This document shows, in pieces, positions 11,651 to 22,639 of a stretch of DNA of 64,000 bases (the stretch's first letter is position 1; each line of letters begins with the position of its first letter). The notes beneath the pieces were generated by a model that saw only the letters and a list, made by a program, of their open reading frames with translations, searched no databases and was not told the DNA's origin. A program made the position numbers and the translations under genes. The DNA is from Taxillus chinensis (taxonomy: Eukaryota > Streptophyta > Magnoliopsida > Santalales > Loranthaceae), in the NCBI GenBank assembly GCA_023512835.1, contig CM042088.1:40751524-40815523 (forward strand). The letters run 5' to 3'.

Positions 11651-12000
11651 CATACTTAGAGCTTGATGTACACGACAAGATGATGTTGGAGATGGACGTT
11701 CGTCCAAATGGAGAGACAACCGTGATAAGCGTCATCGGCAAGAGCAAGTGTAGCAACGATGCGTCATGAGGAGATACGATGCAATGTGAGGTTTTCTTTT
11801 ATATTCTTTTTGACGATAAGAGAGAAGACATGAAAAAAGGATAAGTTTGGTAAGCAATAAATTATTTACAGAATCAAGTTAAATGAAATACGACAATTGT
11901 ATAAAATATTGATTCCATTAAGAGTGTTGCGCTTTTATTTTCTGTGACAGTACCTCTATATATACATATATGTATATATATATACACACACATCATTAGT
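11651..12000. other. Intergenic, no gene seen
   Basis: AT-rich with a short TATATACATATATGTATATA palindromic stretch at about 11958-11985. Nothing coding. Confidence 0.6.
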
Positions 12001-12190
12001 ATTGTTAAATATAATCCAACAACTTTTATTTTATTTTACAACTAAATGTTCTAGGCCAACAATAAGGCAGGCCTAGCAATGGTTTTATCAGCCCTGAGCT
12101 GAATATTGTTAAATATAACCCAACAACTTTTATTTTATTTTACAACTGAATGCACTACGCCAACAATAAGGCAGGCCTAGCAAAGGTTGA
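12001..12190 (+). repeat. Tandem duplication, period 104 bp
   Basis: ATTGTTAAATATAA...CCAACAACTTTTATTTTATTTTACAACT...AATAAGGCAGGCCTAGCAA occurs at 12001-12104 and again from 12105 to about 12190, with a handful of differences. No coding content. Confidence 0.9.
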
Positions 12191-12217
12191 TTGGCCCGAG
12201 CCAACTCAAACCAAAAT

Positions 12218-12662
12218 AATGGGCCACCATTCTAATCGCCCTAATTGATGTGGGCAGTATTGACAAATTAAGTAAGCTCCTTCATTTTCTGCGTGCACGT
12301 GTTTGTGGACCTTATGGGTGGGTTTAATGGTTCCATGCCAATTAATTATAACTTCGCTAATGTATCTGGGTAGTGTACACGGAGAGAGACGAGTGTGACA
12401 CGATTGTTTCAAGTGTCACGTAAATACAACATATATGTTGAGTGTTGACCACGTACGCCGCCCAGGAATTGGGAGGGTATATAGGAAGAACTAGAGGGTC
12501 CCTGCTTCCTGATCTATCGCTCTGCAGGCGTGTGTTTTTGTTTTTGTTTTTTTTTTTTTTTTTGAGAACGACACCCACTTATTTTATGTACCTAACTCTG
12601 AGGAAAATTATGCTTGCGTGGTCATAGCCATTTCGTCAGATGCGACTATGCTCTTTGCCACA
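12218..12662 (+). repeat. Diverged duplicate segment, copy 1
   Basis: Shares an ordered series of blocks with 16348-16716 on the same strand: ATGGGCCAC, GTGCACGTGTT, GACACG...TTTC/GT..CAAGTGTCAC, GTTGAGTGTTGACCACG, CGCCGCCCA, ACGACACCCACTT, GCTTGCGTG/GTTTGCGTG. Contains a W-box-like TTGACC and a TATATA at 12479. It is 1.7 kb upstream of the peptide gene. Possibly conserved regulatory or non-coding RNA sequence; function unknown. Confidence 0.75.
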
Positions 12663-13369
12663 GTAAACCCACCACTTCTGCATCCGGCTGCATGATTCTC
12701 TACTTGGGTGACTCTTGTAGTTTTCTATAAATATCTTCTTGTATATTCCGTGGGTTTCGGTTTAAACATTGAAACGAAATATTTTGATCCGTTTCGTTTA
12801 ATTTTGGGTATATTTGAAATATATACAATTAGTAATTATAGATAAATAATATCATATGATACAAATGGTTAAGTCCAGAAAAATGATATTAAATAATATA
12901 AAGTTTTAACTAATTTGATTTAGAGTCTCAAAATCAAAATCAGGGTTGGGTTGGGTTGGGATGAAAAAATGCCCAAAAAGTTTTTTAGCCGAAACAGGCA
13001 GAAATTTTGGCCGAGGTGGAACAAGAATTTCCTCCCATTCCAACACGCTAATACTCAATTTCCATCAATTAATTCCGGTCGACATGCCAGTACCAAATTT
13101 AATTAGCTGAGGTGGAACGTTGTGATACCTTATTTAAATTATTATATAATATGAAAACACTACTAATATTTTTATATGCAAATGTAGCATAAAAAAGAAT
13201 TATATATATAAAATAAATTTAAAACATTTATATGAAAATAAATATTTATTTACTTAAATTATTTCGGCCACATGTTTAATTTGTATATTATCATATAATA
13301 TATATTTATTTAATTACTCATTAAAATTATATTTTAAGTTTAATACTACATCATACTTTAATTATAATA
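12663..13369. other. Intergenic, no gene seen
   Basis: AT-rich. Holds TTGGGTTGGGTTGGG near 12944-12959 and a motif GAGGTGGAACGTTGTGA at 13110-13126 that recurs in altered form near 13715-13735, on the far side of the MITE remnant. Confidence 0.55.
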
Positions 13370-13690
13370 TTCACTGTTGTTCTTTTAGAATTGACTATTC
13401 AAAATAACTAAAAATATTTTTTTTTATTTTAATAAATTAATTTTTTAAAGTTTACTTTTTAGTCTTTTTATCTTAATCATTTATCTATTAAAATATTATT
13501 TTTAAAAAATTTATTTATTTTTTTAAATTAAAATTAAATATTATAAGAAAAAATAGAAAATGAATGGGCTGAGGGAAAAAAATTAATAAATAAAAAATAA
13601 ATAGTATTATTAGTTTAAATTTGAAGGATTATTATTTATTTTATTAAAATTTAAGTTATAATAAAGAGTTTAAAAAATATAATTTTTCAT
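13370..13690. mobile_element. Second copy of the Harbinger-like MITE, opposite orientation
   Basis: Aligns by eye over most of its length with the reverse complement of 2567-2956 (for example AATTGACTATTCAAAATAAC, TACTTTTTAGT, TTATTATTTATTTTATTAAAAT). The terminal repeats are worn and no target duplication was found. It sits 640 bp upstream of the peptide gene start. Confidence 0.65.
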
Positions 13691-13984
13691 CAATTCCGAG
13701 GGAGTACCAAAATTTAGGTGAGGTGGAAAGCTGTGACCAAAATTTCCCATCGTTCATACCTGAGTAAGCAAGGCCGGACGGTGCATGCATTACATAGCAG
13801 TGGAAATTACTGTGAAACTGTGGTCCGGCCCCAGGAAGCAAGGCCGGCGGCTGATGCCAACCCCAGTTTCCACGCGGCTCCATCCATCACCTTATTTACC
13901 CCGCACCCCACACCAATGACCAATGTCTCTCCCTCTCTCTGACTTATCAAACCAGAAAATTAATTAATATATAATAAAGAAAAA

Positions 13985-13987
<3 letters not shown>

Positions 13988-14051
<64 letters not shown>

Positions 14052-14062
14052 TCTCTCTCTCC
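13988..14062. repeat. 75-bp homopyrimidine mirror tract: (CT)n - C31 - (CT)n
   Basis: Uninterrupted pyrimidines: about 15 CT units, a run of 31 C (14019-14049), then CT units again. The arrangement is roughly mirror-symmetric, a class of sequence able to form intramolecular triplex (H-DNA). It ends 54 bp before a TATA box and 266 bp before the peptide gene's ATG. Confidence 0.95.
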
Positions 14063-14115
14063 ACATTGACTTATCAGAGCAACTAGCTAGCTGCTTTCTC
14101 GCTCCCTCATTTGTG

Positions 14116-14122
14116 TATAAAA
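14116..14122 (+). promoter_or_regulatory. TATA box of the peptide gene
   Basis: TATAAAA in the context TTGTGTATAAAACTCG, 206 bp upstream of the ATG at 14328. Transcription would begin near 14145-14155, giving a 5' UTR of about 175 nt that contains a TATATATATATA run. Confidence 0.55.
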
Positions 14123-14327
14123 CTCGAGACCAATCGAGCACGATTAGCATAGCCATTTCCTTCTCTCTTTGGGTGCACGAAGCGTGGGCATTCTGCTCCG
14201 ATCGATCCCCCCTACTGCATACAAGCATATATATATATAGCATCATATCGATCGCTTTACAAAACATAAATATACCCACATACTCTAGCTCTATAGCTCT
14301 CAATCTCAAATCGATCTAACAGTTCAA

Positions 14328-14588
14328 ATGGGTCGACTGGGCAGCTTAGCCATCGTTTTCTTGGCCCTATTGGCTTCCCTAATTCCTCCATCCGATGCTA
14401 GGAAGTTACCGGCGGTTACCCAAGAGACAATCAGAGAGACAAATAATAGTTCGCTGCAGCTGCTGTCGAGCTTCCTCCCGAAGGGTCACGCCATCGGCGT
14501 CCAACATCAGCACTTCGTGGGCCACAACAGTGTCAATGTTCATCAGCGATTACTGGGGTCTGTCCCCAGCCCCGGTGTCGGCCATTAG
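14328..14588 (+). CDS. Small secreted signalling-peptide precursor (PIP/PIPL- or CEP-like C-terminus)
   Basis: Intronless, 86 residues. Residues 1-24 form a signal peptide (hydrophobic core IVFLALLASLIP, likely cleaved after SDA). The middle is polar, variable and cysteine-free, with FLPKG at 49-53. The last nine residues, SVPSPGVGH (78-86), resemble the carboxy-terminal mature domain of plant post-translationally modified peptides: PIP/PIPL peptides (SGPS...GxGH) and CEPs (...SPGVGH). In those families the prolines are hydroxylated and the peptide is released by proteases to bind leucine-rich-repeat receptor kinases. RLLG before the motif fits a processing site. A TATA box and 5' leader lie in the right places. 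Which family it belongs to is unsettled: it lacks the DxRPTxPG core of a classical CEP and the Gly of SGPS. Confidence 0.72.
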   Translation: MGRLGSLAIVFLALLASLIPPSDARKLPAVTQETIRETNNSSLQLLSSFLPKGHAIGVQHQHFVGHNSVNVHQRLLGSVPSPGVGH

Positions 14589-15187
14589 TGCATGCATCAG
14601 TATCATCAATCGTCAGCCATATACCGCATGTTGATCATATACAAATAATTTTGTACCAGCTGGGTGGGTTACTTGAATATATACCATCGATCATATAAAT
14701 TAATTCTAGTTATATACGGTGGTTATACATGCACGTACACGTTGTATTTCATCATTTTCTTGATAATATTATAAGTTCAATAAATTGCTTAAATTCTACT
14801 ATTTTATTTTATCAATAAATCAGCTCACTAGACATTGAAATAATCAATGAATTGATAGATTGTCACGTTATTACAGTTACTCAAAAATTATTCAATTTCG
14901 ATTCTATATAGGTGAAATGTAAAAAAAAAAACCTGTGACATAGGTGGATCATCCAAAATTATATTCTTAATTACTATGGTGGATGGATGACATATAAATG
15001 GAACAAAAGTAATTAATTAACCACTACAAAAATAAATTAACGGGGTTTAATTGGTGCCTTTAAAACATTTTTAAAAATATTAAAACGCGTCCCATTTAAT
15101 ATTAAAAATATTAAAGCTCTCATTCCTAACTGTTTCACGCTAAGGGGGGATTCATGAAAACCTTTTATTCCATGCGTAAGCCCTGTG

Positions 15188-15248
<61 letters not shown>

Positions 15249-16347
15249 TTATAATGCACAACAACATAGAAAATTTTAATACAATGAACGAATCATAAGA
15301 ATATATAAATTTTCACAATTACAATAATACATATTCTTAATAAACGCGTAGCTAGGCTAATGATATTTGACATGTGTCCACTATAGATCTTGATTGATTA
15401 TTGTTTGATATTCGTGTTATATATGTCTGTAGTTAAATCAATCTCTTATAATAATCAGTAAAAGACATAAAATTATATTTTTACGTACATTTAGAATGCG
15501 CTTTTTTAATTTTAACTCTTTTTTTTAAAAGTTCTTTACAGATTTTCGAGACTATGGTTACGAGCTATATGGTATGTGCATGGGATTCACAGAGAAACTA
15601 GTGGCACGATAAATATCACTATAGTTTATATATATTCATTTAAAGTAAATCAAACACAGAATGTTTTTTCACGTATTATTATTATAGTTTTTTTACAATC
15701 ATGGGTACTAGGCTCATAGCATGTGTGGAGGCTTGACGGCACATGGGACATCCGGGAATCGAAGGGGGGTTGGTAGGATAGCTTTGACCTTTTTTTTTTT
15801 TTTTTTTTCTTTTTTACTTTTTCTTTTTCTTTTTCCTCCTCCAGAGCCTCAGGAGGAATATACTCACAGATTTAAAATTGTCAGACAGCTCAAAAAAATC
15901 ATCGACTCGATCAGAAATATTAAAAAAAAAAGAGGAAAATTTTCATACGGTTAAAAAAGTATTAATGTATTCTACAAATATAAACCGGTATTTTTATTTT
16001 TTAAAATGGGTTGCATTTAAAAAACAAACAAAAAAGAAACATGGGCCAAAGGTAGAAAAAACAAATACAGATCAAATAAAGAGCACATTGAGGGCACTAA
16101 GTTCAAAGATAAACGAGCTTAGAAAAGATCCTGAGGAGGGCTTTACATCCAACTAACAAACAATCGATTGAACTTAAGCTTCACAGGCATATACGTAACC
16201 AACCCGAGGGAGGCAAAAAATAATAATAATTCAAAGCTTTCTGCACAAACAAAATAATTTAACCTTCATAATTAAACAACGTTAACATAAACAAACAAAC
16301 AAAAATAATATATGCCGCGTGCACTCAGAAGTCAAAAGGTGCAAGCA
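14589..16347. other. 3' flank of the peptide gene, AT-rich
   Basis: No second gene seen. Holds an (AT)n microsatellite at about 15191-15240 and a long pyrimidine run at 15788-15842 (19 T then T/C). Reading frames across the AT repeat are low-complexity artefacts. Confidence 0.6.
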
Positions 16348-16716
16348 AATGGGCCACTCGTGGCCATAATTCATATGAGCAGGCATTGACAAATGATGCT
16401 CATTCGTCAGTGTGCACGTGTTCAAAAGTCCATGAGACGGACGCTGGGGAAAGACAAGTATGACACGTTTGTCTCGAGTGTCACTTAGATTGTTGAGTGT
16501 TGACCACGCCGCCCAATTCCTTCAAACTGGTAGGGGGAGTATTAGTGTATGCACATGTTGAGGTCACTTCTCGTGCTGTGTTCATGGATCTGCTCCAGTT
16601 CTTTTAAAACGACACCCACTTTTTGTGTGTGCTTAAATCTGATGAAGAATGTGTTTGCGTGTTCGTGACTATTTTGTCAGGCCAAAAACCATGATGCGAT
16701 TGTGTTCTTCGCCGCA
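16348..16716 (+). repeat. Diverged duplicate segment, copy 2
   Basis: Same-strand partner of 12218-12662 (shared blocks listed there), lying about 1.8 kb downstream of the peptide gene. The spacing between blocks differs, copy 2 being shorter. No reading frame is conserved between the two, arguing against a protein-coding origin. Confidence 0.72.
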
Positions 16717-17676
16717 CGGAACACCATAGGAGTGGTCCGAAAATTATATGTGGGAGTTGGAAAATTTTCATTGGGGTCAAATATGTGTTATTAAGCATAC
16801 ATTAAAGTCATTTAATTAAATTTTTTAAAAAACTAGGAGTATAATTTTGATGAAATTAACATATAAACATAAAACCGTTACATTTAATTTAGTACTGAAT
16901 AAAAAAATAATAAATTTATATATAAGTTTATCGGTTTATGATTACAGATTATATATAAGTTTTTCTCAATTATTGTTAACTGGAGTTCATAAGATATTAC
17001 TAATTCTAAATATTACAAGATTAAATTCCGATAATGTATTCATATATACGGTTTTGATTTCAGTATTTACATAAAATAATCATCTAGTTATAGTTAAAGA
17101 TTTCTGTGGTAATTTAATTCTACATTAGGTGGCTTTGGGGATTATGAGTTGGTGGCTAATTGTTTATGAATAAATATTTGTGTAACTGGCTCGCAGTATT
17201 TTCGTGAAACCGTGAGGGATTGGACAACTATATTTTTTTCTTTTTCGATATAATTGGTAGTTTATCACGTCATCACAGTTATCAACTCCGGTTGTATCTA
17301 GCATTGCTCATTCTTTATACATGCGATACGTTCATAATGATTATGACTATGGGAGTGAAAATTCTTCCAGAACTTTTATTTACCATTTTCTTTATTTGAT
17401 TAACAGAACTCATGCAAGTCAGGACCATTTGTTATCTTAATTATGTTAACAAGCTTTTGCCTTTATTTTTGTTTGCAGCGAAACCTCCGAAAACAAATTA
17501 TTGCTTCCATTAATTATCTCAGCTTGAAAATTAATTGAAGACATTAACTTGTTAAGATTGTCGTACACATATGCAAGTAAGTGTTAATTTTTTAAAATCA
17601 TTGCGGGCCTCACTTACATTTGTATACCACTACACCAATAAATAACATGCCATCTTATTCTTTGTTTCCATATATA

Positions 17677-17729
<53 letters not shown>

Positions 17730-17774
17730 CTAATAATAAACTACTAATCAAAATATTTATAACATATTATAATA

Positions 17775-17830
<56 letters not shown>

Positions 17831-18745
17831 GTGCAATTTCTCATAACTCAAACGGTACATGTGTTTACCACGACACGGAATAATGTGTCAACATATTACT
17901 TTTTTTACATATTAATTATGGTTGTATTGATTGTGATTTTTTTTTCTCCATATTGATTGTCGTTGCAGTTTTGGATTTTGGTATGAAAAATTGAAAAACA
18001 AAAACAAAGAAGAGATGAGAATAAACATACTAATAATGAAATATATCCAATGCATTAAAAATTTCACATCAATAAATGCATTTGAATGATTTTAATTATA
18101 CGTATTAGTTTTATTATTCTCTAAAATAATATATCATCATTATATTTTTAATTTTACATTTTTAATAATAATCTACTGTTATTATTGTTGCTAATAAAAT
18201 CTGTTTTACTTATTTCCGAACTCAAAAACACATGCCAGAGATGACACACACATGACTATTTCGTGTAATCTTATCCGGGTGGGTATTTTAAAAATAATAA
18301 TGATATAAAAAATAGTGTTTTGTTTTCGCTATATTTTTATTGTACTTGGTGACAGCGCTTTCTAGTCAAAGCCGGCCACATCGAGGGACCAATAGGATGA
18401 GCTGGTCGACACTCTTCATCACCGCCGACAAATTTATTTATTTATTTATCATTTTTTAATTGTGTGTTATTGTGTTTGTGTAAGAGCCGGTCGACTTTTT
18501 CTTTATTTCATCTATTATAATTAATTAAAAGTAAGTATAATAATATAATATATATTAAAAAACTTATATGATTTTTTATATTCTATTTTAGTTAAAGTAA
18601 GTATAATAATAATTAATTATAACTAAGTATAATAATAATAAAAATTTAAATATGAATGTTTACTATTTATTTATATTCTTATATATTATTTTAGTAAACC
18701 TGTTATATGGGACTTGGATTCGAATAATGTCATTGGTGAATAATG
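16717..18745. other. AT-rich intergenic with two AT microsatellites
   Basis: No gene seen. (AT)n blocks at about 17690-17727 and 17780-17827 are separated by 50 bp. A CCGGCCACATCGAGGGACC patch at 18372 is the only GC-rich sequence. Confidence 0.6.
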
Positions 18746-18900
18746 TCAGTTCATCATTATGGTGAGCTGATTTATTTTGGACTTTGTCGATATTTATTTC
18801 AAAAATTAACCATCAGATTAAATATTTATGTAATATATATCATGAGGCAATCTAACGATTACATTTTGTACAAATTCAATTATAAAAAATATGAATTTTA
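18746..18900. repeat. Partial copy of the long-TIR MITE family seen at 47009-47384
   Basis: TCATCATTATGGTGAGCTGATTT, GACTTTGTCGATATTTATTTCAAAAATTAACC and the following TTAAATATTTATGTAATAT match one arm of the 47-kb element. Only one arm is convincing here. Confidence 0.55.
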
Positions 18901-19247
18901 ATAAATATATTAGACAATACAAATAATATATTGCATTATGTCAATGAAAAGAAAATAATATTTATAATGACATCTCATATATATATATATTTTATATACA
19001 TCAACGATATATATTAAGTACTTCTGCCATTGTAACATTTGAAGAAATGATAATAACGCATAGGGATAATACTTTTATGATTGTATTATTATTATACACT
19101 TCTTTATTTCTTTTAAATTGTTAATTTTATGTTATTAAATTCTCTAATAGTATTTTTAATAATTATATAATTTTATGTAAATATTTCCAATGAATTAAGA
19201 TAATATTTTTTTTGTTTTTTATTATTATTATTCATTTTAATTGTAAG

Positions 19248-19296
<49 letters not shown>

Positions 19297-19934
19297 GGAA
19301 AAAAATGAGAGGGGACGATGGCGGCCCCCTGTCTCTGTCTCTAGATGGAAGATTGACAACTCATACTTGTTGTGCACGGATTCACATTTCACAAAATTTA
19401 ATCCCTTTTATAAAATTTAATCTATTTTATTAAGAATTTGATTGGAATGTTTTCTATTTTTGTTTTAAAAAATAATAGTTATTTTTATAAAAAAAATAAA
19501 AAGTAAAAATAATAAAATATTATTTTCAATTTGGATGACTCTTAAAATTAGAAATGACAATAAATTGAGACAGTAACCCGAATCCATCCCTTGTATGTTC
19601 GAATCGGAGTGCGGCATGTTGATGCATGTATTTTAAGTTAAAATTATTTTAAAAAAAACGAGTGAGTCGAGACGATATCATAACTACCTAAAATGGATTT
19701 TTTTTTATTTGAAAACAAAAACAAAAAAACCTCTTAAAACTGAAATCAGTCCATGAAACTGGGCAGTGTTTGGCAGTTGTTGCAGTCCGCAGTCGGATCC
19801 TGCGGGTCCATTGGGCAGTGTTTGCGGTTGTTGCCGGAGCCCTTGCTCGAACGCGCCTGCCATTGATTTAAAAACACCACTTTTGCGTTATCTGTCGTGT
19901 AACGGTGAGCAAATGAAAACCCGGATTATTTTCT
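18901..19934. other. Intergenic, no gene seen
   Basis: (AT)n at about 19250-19293. Around 19758-19850 GGGCAGTGTTTG followed by a GTTGTTGC-containing stretch occurs twice, a short imperfect direct repeat. Confidence 0.55.
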
Positions 19935-21058
19935 GATGACAAATTGAAAATTTCGAACACAACCCGGATTGGTGAAATTGGAACATCACCCAACAAAAGA
20001 AAATTACATAACATCAAAACAGCCATTTTTGTCTTCCACAAATGGAGGGTATAGGGGGAATAGAGGGATTATACACATTCTTTTGAATTTCTTATGTCCC
20101 TTACATTTTGGAATATTGGTTTTGAGGCTAATCAAGTAAATCATCTTTCAGATTTCTTCTGTCCCTCACATTCTCTGATTACAGACTGGGATGCCACCAG
20201 TCCATACAAAGTCCATGAAACTGACATTCTCTGGTATGGGTAACAAGCGTAAGTCTCATGCGTACATTTCTGTGCATCAGTAAGAAAACATCCGCAGGAA
20301 GATGACTAGAACTCACCGTTCGTGAAACTATAAATCCATAAGAGAATTCCATAGAAATTAAGTGGAATAAAGAATGCCGGCAAGGTTTTGATTCGGGGTC
20401 AGAGCTATATCCATCATACCGTAGAAGGTGAAATACATGAAAGTGGAGAACATGAAAAGCAGATGATACAAGAATTTGGCTGCAGTCCAATATTCAAACC
20501 CAATCAATGAATAGACAATAAAACCATACACCCTAACTTGGGATAGGACATAACACATAAGGAATCGATCTCAACTGCAACCTGCAATTGTGAAGACGAC
20601 TTCAAAACTTTAATAATAATGCAAACAACGTCAAGTTATTTGTATTTGAGCTTATATTTACCTGTGCAATGGCATAGGGCATGGCATAATACATTCCAGC
20701 AGCCTTTTCTCAGTAAAACGTTGTCCGTTCAACATCCCCCACCGGCAGCACGGTTGCAGCACTTTGAATTCCATTGAGGAAAACAACAACATACATTGAA
20801 CTTTGAATCCATAGAATTTAAGGGGGAATCACAGAAATATGAAAGATGATTACTTAATTAGCCTCAAAACCAATGTTCCAATATTGTAAGGGACAGAAGA
20901 AATTCAAAAGAATGTATATAATCCCTGCAGGATCCTCCCTGTATCCCCCTCTATCTGGAATATAAAAATGGCCGTTTTGAAATCATGTAATTCCTTTGTT
21001 GGGTGATGTTCCAATTTCATTACTCTGGGTCGTGTTTGAATTTTTTCAATTTGTCATC
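19935..21058. mobile_element. Inverted-repeat element carrying a transporter gene fragment (Pack-MULE-like)
   Basis: Left arm 19935-20157 and right arm 20835-21058 are inverted copies of each other over about 220 bp (shared landmarks GATGACAAATTGAAAA, GAAATTGGAACATCACCCAA, CATTCTTTTGAATTTCTT, TTGGTTTTGAGGCTAAT). Between them lies a broken piece of an ABCG transporter gene with its introns. Long inverted arms around a captured host gene fragment are typical of Pack-MULE elements. I could not find a 9-bp target duplication, so the class is inference; a local inverted duplication is the alternative. Confidence 0.7.
20185..20800 (-). pseudogene. PDR-type ABCG transporter fragment (C-terminal membrane domain)
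   Basis: Read on the minus strand, three exon-like blocks encode pieces of the second ABC2 membrane domain of pleiotropic-drug-resistance transporters in the right order: QSAATVLPVGDVERTTFY followed by KAAGMYYAMPYAIAQ (20665-20785); then YGFIVYSLIGFEYWTAAKF, YFTFYGMMDIALTPNQN (20370-20560) and GFIVSRT; then VSWTLYGLVASQ (20187-20225). The codon expected to be Arg in FYREKAAGM is TGA, and the second block has frameshifts near its start and after ILYST. There is no nucleotide-binding domain. It is a non-functional fragment captured between the inverted arms. Confidence 0.85.
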
Positions 21059-21256
21059 TAAAATAGTGAAACGACAATACTTTTAATGCATAGTTAAAAG
21101 TAAAAGGCAATACAAGTGTCGTTTATAAGGTTGATTAAATATTAACCATGCAACAAATGTCAGAAGAAAAAAAAGGCCGGTAAATTCCTTATTACCAAAA
21201 GTACAAACCAATACCAATACCTTATAAAACAAAATGAAATAACAAATCTTCAAAAG

Positions 21257-21808
21257 TCAAACAAAACCATTCCCTTCAAGATTTCTTCCTTTGCACACCC
21301 GTCCTTGCAGTGGCTGTGAAGTTCTAATCTGTTGCTGCCGTGAACCTGCTTCCGACAACATCCTAGTCTGATACTGCAGTGGCAGTGTGGGAGGCATGGC
21401 ATGGGAATAGTATATTTGTCCATGAGCAGAATTAGCAAATTCATATGCATAATTGGCAGCAGAACCACCAGAATTAGGCACAGTAGACTGAGCCGGGTGA
21501 TGAATCTGTGAGAACCCAACATACTGTTGATGCTGCCCAGATGTTCCCTGAACCAAATGACTGCCCCCTGCACTCCATCCAGTCCTGTAAATCCCAGAGG
21601 CAACCTTCTCTTGCATAGCCGGAGGAGCAGTCCTTGTTTGGACGTAGGTTGCCTGAGCCATATTGGCAAAGTGCGCGTGTGATGTGACGTTGGAGCCAAC
21701 TTCACTCATATTGCGTTGTGGTGGTGCCATGGACAGGTTGTAGGGTTGGGAAGGCCGGGCCTGCACCAAATAAGCTGGTGCGTTGCTAACAATGTTATAA
21801 TTGCACAT
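21257..21808 (-). pseudogene. C-terminal fragment of a plant PB1-domain family protein
   Basis: An ORF of 183 residues beginning at an ATG at 21808. It is Gln/Ser/Pro-rich, with AYLVQARPSQPYNL, PQATYVQT-like (AQATYVQTRT), QQYVGFSQIHHPAQS, NYAYEFANSAHGQIYYSHA and QQQIRTSQPL. From memory this is the low-complexity tail of the octicosapeptide/Phox/Bem1p (PB1) protein family, which normally ends TSQPL-stop. Here the stop codon position reads CAA and the frame runs on 19 residues; a block before QQIRTSQPL seems deleted. The PB1 domain itself is absent. Probably a dispersed gene fragment rather than a gene. Confidence 0.5.
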
Positions 21809-22639
21809 AATATCTTTATCCTCATTTTAGGTGTAATCCTACAAAAAATGTTAAAAAATCAAAATAGAGAGTACTAATAAACATGCAAAATTTTAGAAGT
21901 TTTAGTAAAGAGCAATATTGCAGGCCTACCATGACTCAGGGTAATGAATTAACTATGCATTACTTCCCAATCTTTTAGACAACTAATAGCTTAACCTAAA
22001 AGTCCATCAGAATGAGAAAGTTGGCCACCCAGCAAGGCAACCTGGTTTTTTCGGATATAGATGGGTAATTATGATTCTCACAAATTATGCTAACAACTAT
22101 ATAAATATAGAAGCTATTACCTCTGCAGCCACGAGATAGAGATCCAACTGCCTAGAGCAAGCTGAAATTGAAGGTATTGTAACCTCATCAAATGCTATGC
22201 AAGCTTTGAAAAAATTATATTATTTTGCTTTGTCTTTAGTGATTTTAATAGCCAAAAAATTGCTTGAGTGAATATATGATATAATATAATATAAATTGTA
22301 TTATATGACTGGTCCTAGCACTAATTCAGTGGTTAAATTACTGATCCGATCATCTAGTGCTTTGGCCGGATTAATATCTCTGGTTGTGATAACTATGTTC
22401 TAAACTATTCTAACATATGTTTCCTTCATTGCATGTTCCTCGGTTTAGATCTTGACATCTTGTGTTGAGAAAGATTTATGCTTTTGAGTGGAAATTTTTT
22501 GGGAGGACAAAACATTGGACTCTCTCGGGGGTGCAGTCCTTCAAACAAACAGGTTTGTTTAACTATATTAATTTTCAATAAATGTTTGCTTGAGTGCACA
22601 TCCCAATGGATGTGACAAGTCGATAGACCTCATCCATGG
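21809..22639. other. Intergenic between gene fragments
   Basis: No recognisable exon. Moderately AT-rich with intron-like composition. Could be remaining non-coding parts of the captured fragments on either side. Confidence 0.4.

Noticed and set aside
15191..15267. Reading frames of alternating Ile/Tyr (also at 19252-19293, 45260-45303 and 60158-60198)
   Set aside because: They are translations of (AT)n microsatellites, not proteins.
19590..19625. tRNA-like GTTCGAATC
   Set aside because: No D-arm, anticodon stem or acceptor stem can be drawn around it.
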